The translations under genes were made by a program, and so were the position numbers. The notes beneath the pieces are model-generated. The model did not search any database. It was not told where the DNA came from and saw nothing but the letters and a program-made list of their open reading frames with translations. From Ignavibacteriales bacterium UBA6490 (GTDB lineage: Bacteria; Bacteroidota; Ignavibacteria; Ignavibacteriales; Ignavibacteriaceae), in NCBI GenBank assembly GCA_002435365.1, contig DJMM01000009.1, positions 1-29,272 on the forward strand: 29,272 nt of DNA. The letters run 5' to 3'. Below, one piece after another: positions 25,157 through 29,272 of the stretch (position 1 is the first letter of the stretch; the number at the start of each line of letters is the position of its first letter).

Positions 25157-25555
25157 CTAATTTAGCTTTCCAGCCCATTTGGGAAATATAATGGAATCAG
25201 TGACTGCGGCAGCACAGGCTCCTATACCATAAATCAGATAGTCAATAGGATCAAATGTAGCTCCAAGGACGTGAACACCAAATAATTGAGCTGTTTCTGC
25301 GGCAGCGGGAAGTAAAAAGCATATTGCCAGTTTTATTTTCCAGCTTTTGAATATTATTATTTTCAATTCTGCAGCGCATAACAGAAAATAGAATGCGAAT
25401 GGAATAACAAGATCTGAAAAATAGCTGTAATATATTTCTTTCAGGCTGCCCCGCAGATAACTTCCCGGTCCAAGAAAATGAATTATACCGATTATAATAT
25501 TAATACCAATGGCGGTCTGACGCCTTCTGCTGAAATCGGTTTTGCTGATTATCAA
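25157..25555 (-). CDS. VanZ-like small membrane protein, non-ATG start
   Basis: 132 residues with no internal Met. The only usual start is a TTG at 25555, preceded by a run of eight A and no clear ribosome site. Three to four hydrophobic segments are visible (IGINIIIGIIHFLG, DLVIPFAFYFLLCAAEL, IKLAICFLLPAAAETAQLFG, DYLIYGIGACAAAVTDS). The ending ETAQLFGVHVLGATFDPIDYLIYGIG recalls the VanZ family pattern of E-x-x-Q followed by D-x-x-D. VanZ-like proteins are widespread and mostly of unknown role; a link to teicoplanin resistance is not implied. It starts 25 nt after the T9SS cargo stop and may share its transcript. Confidence 0.55.
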   Translation of the reverse strand: MIISKTDFSRRRQTAIGINIIIGIIHFLGPGSYLRGSLKEIYYSYFSDLVIPFAFYFLLCAAELKIIIFKSWKIKLAICFLLPAAAETAQLFGVHVLGATFDPIDYLIYGIGACAAAVTDSIIFPKWAGKLN

Positions 25556-25580
25556 TTTTTTTTGAGTTCTAATCGGTTAA

Positions 25581-26480
25581 TTACTTAAGGACGATCATCT
25601 TCTTTGTCAACAAAACCCCGCCTGCCTGCAATTTGTATAAATATACACCGCTTGAAAAAGCAGACGAATTAAAATTTATCCTGTATTTACCGGCATTTTT
25701 ATAACCGTCGAAAACAGTAAAAATTTCCTCTCCGAGACTATTGTATATTTTTATTGAAACGATTCCCTCCTTCGGTACAGAAAATTCTATTGTTGTAAAG
25801 GGATTAAACGGATTAGGATAATTCTGTGAAAGACTGAATTCTCTTATGGGAAAAGAATCATCACCGGTGTTCGTTCCCATAACTATGTTAACCCATTTAA
25901 GTAAATAATCCCGTATCCCGGAAATGCTTTCATCGTGATATGCAACTCTGCCGATACCTTGTGCAAACCATTCTTTAACACGGCCGGCATCAACACACTG
26001 AACTTCCCGAAGAAAGGCATAACAGCTATCGAAGGTGCCGTAAGGAGTTACAGCAGTATCTTTTTTGCTGTTTAAGAAAACTGTCCCGCTGTATTCGCAA
26101 TCCAGTAAAATACTGGTTAACGGCGTGTTCCAGCTTTGTCCGGTTTGTGCACCAAAATCATATAGCAGGTACTCTTTTATATTTGAAGGATCAAGCTTAA
26201 ATGCCAGTGTATCAACAATGTAATATTTTTCGTTATCCTTCCTGAACCAGAGATAACGATCATAATTCTCCTTAACTGCATAGTATAATTTGTTATCCAC
26301 CCTTTGAGTATCTGCAACAACCACTGTATCAGTCATTGAATGATCCGAATGTTCATAAATCCACTGGTTTCCAACATTCAGAGGGAAATAAGAAAGATCA
26401 TCCAGGGTTTGCGGGAAAAGGGATGTGTTAATAAGGAGGACAACAACAAAGGAAACAGAAACGTATGAATGTGCTTTCAT
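25581..26480 (-). CDS. Secreted protein with type IX (Por) C-terminal sorting domain
   Basis: 299 residues from the ATG at 26480, with an AGGA-type site upstream; a TTG two codons earlier is the alternative. The N-terminus (SYVSVSFVVVLLINTSLFPQ) is a signal peptide. The body opens with YFPLNVGNQWIYEHSD, a motif seen in beta-rich extracellular domains of Ignavibacteria, and has no recognisable enzyme motif. The last ~80 residues form a T9SS type A sorting domain: SLSQNYPNPFNPFTTIEFSV, then IKIYNSLGEEI, FSSGVYLYKLQAGG and TKKMIVLK. The protein should be exported by Sec and then by the type IX system to the surface. The VanZ-like gene follows closely. Confidence 0.85.
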   Translation of the reverse strand: MKAHSYVSVSFVVVLLINTSLFPQTLDDLSYFPLNVGNQWIYEHSDHSMTDTVVVADTQRVDNKLYYAVKENYDRYLWFRKDNEKYYIVDTLAFKLDPSNIKEYLLYDFGAQTGQSWNTPLTSILLDCEYSGTVFLNSKKDTAVTPYGTFDSCYAFLREVQCVDAGRVKEWFAQGIGRVAYHDESISGIRDYLLKWVNIVMGTNTGDDSFPIREFSLSQNYPNPFNPFTTIEFSVPKEGIVSIKIYNSLGEEIFTVFDGYKNAGKYRINFNSSAFSSGVYLYKLQAGGVLLTKKMIVLK

Positions 26481-26587
26481 AATCAAATCCTTTCCTAAGA
26501 GAGAATAAATAATTTCAGTTATAATCTAACTTGTAGAACATAACACCGCAAGGTAGAATATGATGGCGTAAAATTGACAAATTCCTT

Positions 26588-27319
26588 TTAATTTTTACCC
26601 AGTCTCAAAAGCTTCAAACCAACCATCGTAAACCAGATTATAAAAAGAATCCACCACCAAAAGTAATTGATGCCGATAACCGACCATAAACTTAAAGCAA
26701 TTACTGCTGCAGGGGCGATGGATATACCTATATATGCCGCAGATTTATGATATACGCCCTTGAGCATAACTAATGAGATCAGCAAAATGCCGACTGCAAA
26801 AACACTTTCATAAAGAGGATTAAAAGCATTGTTTTGTGCAAGCAGTGCCTCAGCTGCGGCAATAATTATTGTCTCTCTTTCTCCTGTTGCCGCAGCATAC
26901 TGATCGCTTAAATAAGATAGTCCCAGCAGTACAGGGTAGTAAGCCAAAAAAAGTATCTGCAGGACAATTGCGCACAAAGATCCCACACCGGCTAAACTTT
27001 TATTAATGTGCTTCAAGGATAAGAAAAGAGCGGCAAAAGTAATTACCGCAAGAATACTGGTCCCTAGAACCAAGGTCTGTAAAACGATCCACCATACCTT
27101 ATTCGCTGCTATAAATTTCAGCATAGCGGCGCTGTCCATACTAAAATCATATTTCCCGGCTATCACCATAACCGCGGGAGCCACAACCGCAAGGATTACA
27201 TAAAGAATTGCAGTGATTCCTCCCCATTTATAAAACCCTTTCCAGGAAGGATCGGGAACGGATAAAGGCTGAGTATTTTCGGTAACTGTTTTTTCTTCTA
27301 TTTGCCCTTCTGCAGACAT
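26588..27319 (-). CDS. Multi-spanning membrane protein, DUF4386-like
   Basis: 243 residues. A charged cytoplasmic-looking N-terminus of about 25 residues is followed by about six to seven hydrophobic segments, beginning with WGGITAILYVILAVVAPAVMV and ending with NYFWWWILFIIWFTMVGLKLL. The spacing of FNPLYESVFAVGILLISLVMLKG and YHKSAAYIGI resembles the DUF4386 family, a group with no settled function. I see no catalytic motif. It stands alone between intergenic gaps of 107 and 116 nt. Confidence is high for a membrane protein and low for the family. Confidence 0.65.
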   Translation of the reverse strand: MSAEGQIEEKTVTENTQPLSVPDPSWKGFYKWGGITAILYVILAVVAPAVMVIAGKYDFSMDSAAMLKFIAANKVWWIVLQTLVLGTSILAVITFAALFLSLKHINKSLAGVGSLCAIVLQILFLAYYPVLLGLSYLSDQYAAATGERETIIIAAAEALLAQNNAFNPLYESVFAVGILLISLVMLKGVYHKSAAYIGISIAPAAVIALSLWSVIGINYFWWWILFIIWFTMVGLKLLRLGKN

Positions 27320-27391
27320 TTTTATTCCTTCAAACTGTTTTCCTGATTTTAAAATATAATCCCCCTCTCTATTTTATCCAAATTATTTAGG

Positions 27392-27420
27392 AAAACAATG
27401 TTGAAAAATGCAGTACATTG
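27392..27420 (-). terminator. Weak terminator after the methyltransferase-like gene
   Basis: On the minus strand CAATGT and ACATTG (6 bp, 13-nt loop, 27420-27396) are followed by TTTTCC. It lies 16 nt after the stop of the upstream gene (27436). The stem is short and the T-run brief, so this is only a possible terminator. Confidence 0.3.
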
Positions 27421-27435
27421 CCTGCCGGATTCAGC

Positions 27436-28038
27436 TTATTTTTTTCTTATAAAAGGGATAAGCATCGGAACTTCACTCTTGTACTTTATGTATGCATCAC
27501 CGAATTCAAGTACAAGCTTTTTCTCTTCCAGCAAGGTTCCTATAATTACATAAATTGTTAACAGCAAATTTATAATGATATCTGTTAACCTGAAGGTCTG
27601 GCACCATAAAAAAATTATTAAAGCCAGGTACATGGGATGCCGTGTCACTCCAAGCAGTCCCTTTTTTTTAATTTCACCTGCTGAATCAGGATCTCTATCC
27701 TTAAAGAAATTAATTATCTGCCGGATACCGAAAAAAGATAGTGAGTCATAATTGAAGAAAAACGCCCAGAAGAAGATAAGCAGTGATGCGTATGTCAAAC
27801 CCAACCTTATATATTCCCAGAACTGAGTGTAGCTGATTATAATTTCAGTGTCTGCCCCTGAAGTATAATTTATTAACGGCACCAGCAGGATAAAAGAAAT
27901 AACCACATAGATCAGTCTGTAGAAGGCATAATATTTTTTCAACAGGCGGGAAAGAAATTTTGTAAAGCTTGTACTGATCAGAAAACTATGAACCGCACAG
28001 TACCCGCTCCAAAGAAGAGATAGTTCCAAGTATTTCAT
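27436..28038 (-). CDS. Membrane methyltransferase-like protein (ICMT/NnrU family)
   Basis: 200 residues from the ATG at 28038; a TTG at 28050 is a weaker choice. Five to six hydrophobic segments span the protein. The C-terminal part carries GLLGVTRHPMYLALIIFLW and LLEEKKLVLEFGDAYIKYKSEVPMLIPF (key residues RHP, EE, GDAY, Y), the S-adenosylmethionine-binding signature of isoprenylcysteine carboxyl methyltransferase-like enzymes. Close relatives include NnrU and the methanethiol methyltransferase MddA, so the substrate could be a thiol or a lipid. I cannot choose among them. It lies 41 nt past tRNA-Val(CAC), on the same strand. Confidence 0.7.
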   Translation of the reverse strand: MKYLELSLLWSGYCAVHSFLISTSFTKFLSRLLKKYYAFYRLIYVVISFILLVPLINYTSGADTEIIISYTQFWEYIRLGLTYASLLIFFWAFFFNYDSLSFFGIRQIINFFKDRDPDSAGEIKKKGLLGVTRHPMYLALIIFLWCQTFRLTDIIINLLLTIYVIIGTLLEEKKLVLEFGDAYIKYKSEVPMLIPFIRKK

Positions 28039-28078
28039 ACCTGATCTCAATTAATTATTAAAAGAGGTTTTGAAGAAG

Positions 28079-28152
28079 TGGGCTCTATAAGACTCGAACT
28101 TACGACCTTCTGTATGTGAAACAGACGCTCTAACCAACTGAGCTAAGAGCCC
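28079..28152 (-). tRNA. tRNA-Val (CAC)
   Basis: A full 74-nt cloverleaf on the minus strand: acceptor GGGCTCT/AGAGCCC, D arm GCTC/GAGC, anticodon arm TCTGT-TTCACAT-ACAGA, T arm GTAAG-TTCGAGT-CTTAT, discriminator A. The anticodon CAC (28118-28116) reads GUG valine codons. CCA is not encoded. Confidence 0.95.
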
Positions 28153-28218
28153 GGAAGGAAAGGTTATACTACATCTATTGTTTTTCAATTATCAGATCAG
28201 AACCAGGATACCGGAAAG

Positions 28219-28293
28219 TGGGCTCTATAAGATTCGAACTTATGACCTTCTGTACGTCAAACAGACGCTCTAACCAAACTGAGCTAAGAGCCC
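28219..28293 (-). tRNA. tRNA-Val (GAC)
   Basis: A full 75-nt cloverleaf nearly identical to the neighbouring Val gene, with one extra T in the D loop. The anticodon arm is TCTGT-TTGACGT-ACAGA; anticodon GAC reads GUC and GUU. The T arm has ATAAG-TTCGAAT-CTTAT. Discriminator A; CCA is not encoded. Confidence 0.95.
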
Positions 28294-28321
28294 AATCATA
28301 GTTTGCCGGTGGAATTTTAAG

Positions 28322-28407
28322 TACCGAGGGCCGGACTCGAACCGGCACGGGAACAAGTTCCCACAGGATTTTAAGTCCTGTGCGTCTACCAATTCCGCCA
28401 CCCCGGC
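28322..28407 (-). tRNA. tRNA-Leu (UAA)
   Basis: 86 nt, with the long variable arm of class II tRNAs (GGGAACTTGTTCCC). The anticodon arm is CAGGA-CTTAAAA-TCCTG, anticodon TAA. The acceptor is GCCGGGG with CCTCGGT, including two G-T pairs. Discriminator A; CCA is not encoded. It is the first gene of the tRNA run. Confidence 0.95.
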
Positions 28408-28447
28408 AAAATCAAGTAAAGAGCTAAAAACTTTGATTTTGAGCCCG

Positions 28448-28479
28448 TAAAAATAAATAATGACATCCCATTTTGCAAA
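28448..28479 (-). promoter_or_regulatory. Likely promoter for the three tRNA genes
   Basis: On the minus strand TTTG (28479-28476) is followed after 20 nt by TATTTTTA (28455-28448), one mismatch from TAnnTTTG. Transcription would start around 28441, about 34 nt before tRNA-Leu, and could read through all three tRNAs. Confidence 0.45.
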
Positions 28480-28687
28480 AAAAAGTTTGATTTTAATACA
28501 GTAAGTTAATTTAAGTAATCCTTTGGTTAAGATTCATACCAAAAACAACTTATTAGCAAAGGACTTAATCATTTTAATTTCTATTTATTCTAAAATTCAA
28601 TACAACCCAAAACAATGACTTTTTATAGATATATCCTTGTGCGCTTAAGAAATGATTTCAAATGTACTATTAATGATCTGGCCATTA

Positions 28688-28719
28688 TTTGTCAAACTGA
28701 GTTACTCAGGGTAATTTTG
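28688..28719 (+). promoter_or_regulatory. Bacteroidetes-type promoter for the mutase gene
   Basis: TTTG (28688-28691), a 20-nt spacer and TAATTTTG (28712-28719) match TTTG-N19/20-TAnnTTTG exactly. The transcript would start near 28725 and have a leader of about 54 nt, including the AAGGAG at 28761-28766. Confidence 0.6.
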
Positions 28720-28778
28720 CCCTCGAAAGAAATCTGAAAATGAGAGACTAACAAGGTTGAAAGGAGTTCTATATTCAG

Positions 28779-29272
28779 ATGAATGAAAAAAAATCTAATT
28801 TAGGCTTTACAGAGAAATATAATGACTGGATAGACTCCGTTTACAACAAATTCAAATCAAAAAACTCTGAAAGAAAAAAGGAATTTACTACTGCTTCGTT
28901 TACGCCGGTTAAAGAACTTTATATACCAGATGATTTAACCGAAAATTATGAGAATAAACTTGGCTTTCCAGGCCAGTTTCCTTTTACACGGGGAATTCAA
29001 CCGACGATGTACAGAGGTAGGTACTGGACAATGCGACAGTATGCAGGATTTGGTACTGCAAAAGAATCAAATGGAAGGTACCGATATCTGCTTGAGCAAG
29101 GTCAGTCAGGTTTATCTGTAGCGTTTGATCTTCCAACTCAGATAGGTTATGATAGTGATGATCCAATTTCGTATGGTGAAGTTGGAAAAGTTGGAGTAGC
29201 AATTGATACTCTTGCAGACATGGAAATTCTGTTTGATAAAATACCACTGGATAAAGTCTCAACTTCAATGAC
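28779..29272 (+). CDS. Methylmalonyl-CoA mutase large subunit, N-terminal part
   Basis: 164 complete codons from the ATG at 28779 to the window edge; the 3' end is outside. AAGGAG (28761-28766) lies 12 nt upstream of the start. The N-terminal linker (about residues 1-55) is followed by the start of the TIM barrel: GFPGQFPFTRGIQPTMYRGR, YWTMRQYAGFGTAKESN and YLLEQGQSGLSVAFDLPTQ, then YDSDDPISYGEVGKVGVAID. These are the well-known substrate-channel residues of the adenosylcobalamin-dependent enzyme that interconverts methylmalonyl-CoA and succinyl-CoA. It could be the catalytic chain of a single- or split-subunit mutase; the missing cobalamin domain would decide. It is the only plus-strand gene of the window. 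Confidence 0.93.
   Translation, partial: MNEKKSNLGFTEKYNDWIDSVYNKFKSKNSERKKEFTTASFTPVKELYIPDDLTENYENKLGFPGQFPFTRGIQPTMYRGRYWTMRQYAGFGTAKESNGRYRYLLEQGQSGLSVAFDLPTQIGYDSDDPISYGEVGKVGVAIDTLADMEILFDKIPLDKVSTSM

Larger units (their letters stand above)
28408..28778. other. Divergent intergenic region between tRNA-Leu and the mutase gene
   Basis: 371 nt, AT-rich, without a gene. It contains a promoter for the tRNAs (28448-28479, minus) and one for the mutase (28688-28719, plus). Next to the tRNA-Leu end there is an inverted repeat AAAATCAA/TTGATTTT (28408-28415 and 28433-28440), and a third TTTGATTTT copy at about 28487-28495. The rest (28500-28680) holds nothing I can name. Confidence 0.6.

Noticed and set aside
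28984..29268. 94-codon ORF on the minus strand at the window end
   Set aside because: It is antisense to the well-supported methylmalonyl-CoA mutase frame and has no family features.
1..29272. CRISPR arrays, transposases, phage genes, toxin-antitoxin or defence systems
   Set aside because: None were found on either strand; the gene content is ordinary core plus a few accessory genes.

Overview
The window looks like a chromosomal segment of an Ignavibacteria- or Bacteroidetes-type bacterium. The supporting signs are a secreted protein with a type IX secretion (Por) C-terminal sorting domain carrying the QNYPNPFNP motif, alternative complex III genes, promoters of the Bacteroidetes TTTG-N19/20-TAnnTTTG type, and a pheT / zapA / 6S RNA / rny order. 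The sequence has modest GC content and almost every gene lies on the minus strand. The lineage call is an inference from these features.

Region by region, in coordinate order. 1-3435: the start of an alternative complex III operon (pentaheme actA, a small Tat-signal-like ORF, and actB cut by the window edge), with a well-matched promoter at 3578-3608. 3680-6426: a glcD/glcF-type FAD plus Fe-S glycolate or D-lactate dehydrogenase pair with a 4-nt overlap. 6427-6864: an intergenic stretch with 11-nt tandem repeats and the terminator of the next operon. 6865-12681: a tightly packed housekeeping operon read rel, ruvX, YbbR-like, tmk, ctpA. 12760-15704: der, upp and a secreted helical-repeat protein. 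15799-24802: a translation, cell-division and RNA-decay cluster read thrS, infC, rpmI, rplT, pheS, pheT, a coiled-coil gene, zapA, 6S RNA, rny. 25157-28038: four accessory genes (VanZ-like, T9SS cargo, a DUF4386-like membrane protein, an isoprenylcysteine-methyltransferase-like membrane protein). 28079-28407: three tRNA genes (Val-CAC, Val-GAC, Leu-UAA). 28779 to the end: the only clear plus-strand gene, the N-terminal part of methylmalonyl-CoA mutase, with its own promoter.

Most of the window is ordinary core genome. I found no CRISPR array, prophage, insertion sequence or defence system. The points most worth a second look are regulatory or structural: an infC gene that appears to start with AUC; an unannotated-looking 6S RNA between zapA and rny; a 61-residue Tat-like ORF inside the alternative complex III operon; an N-terminal cysteine cluster in ActB; a Met-less coiled-coil protein next to zapA that must start at TTG; hairpins before pheS and thrS; and a REP-like palindrome.
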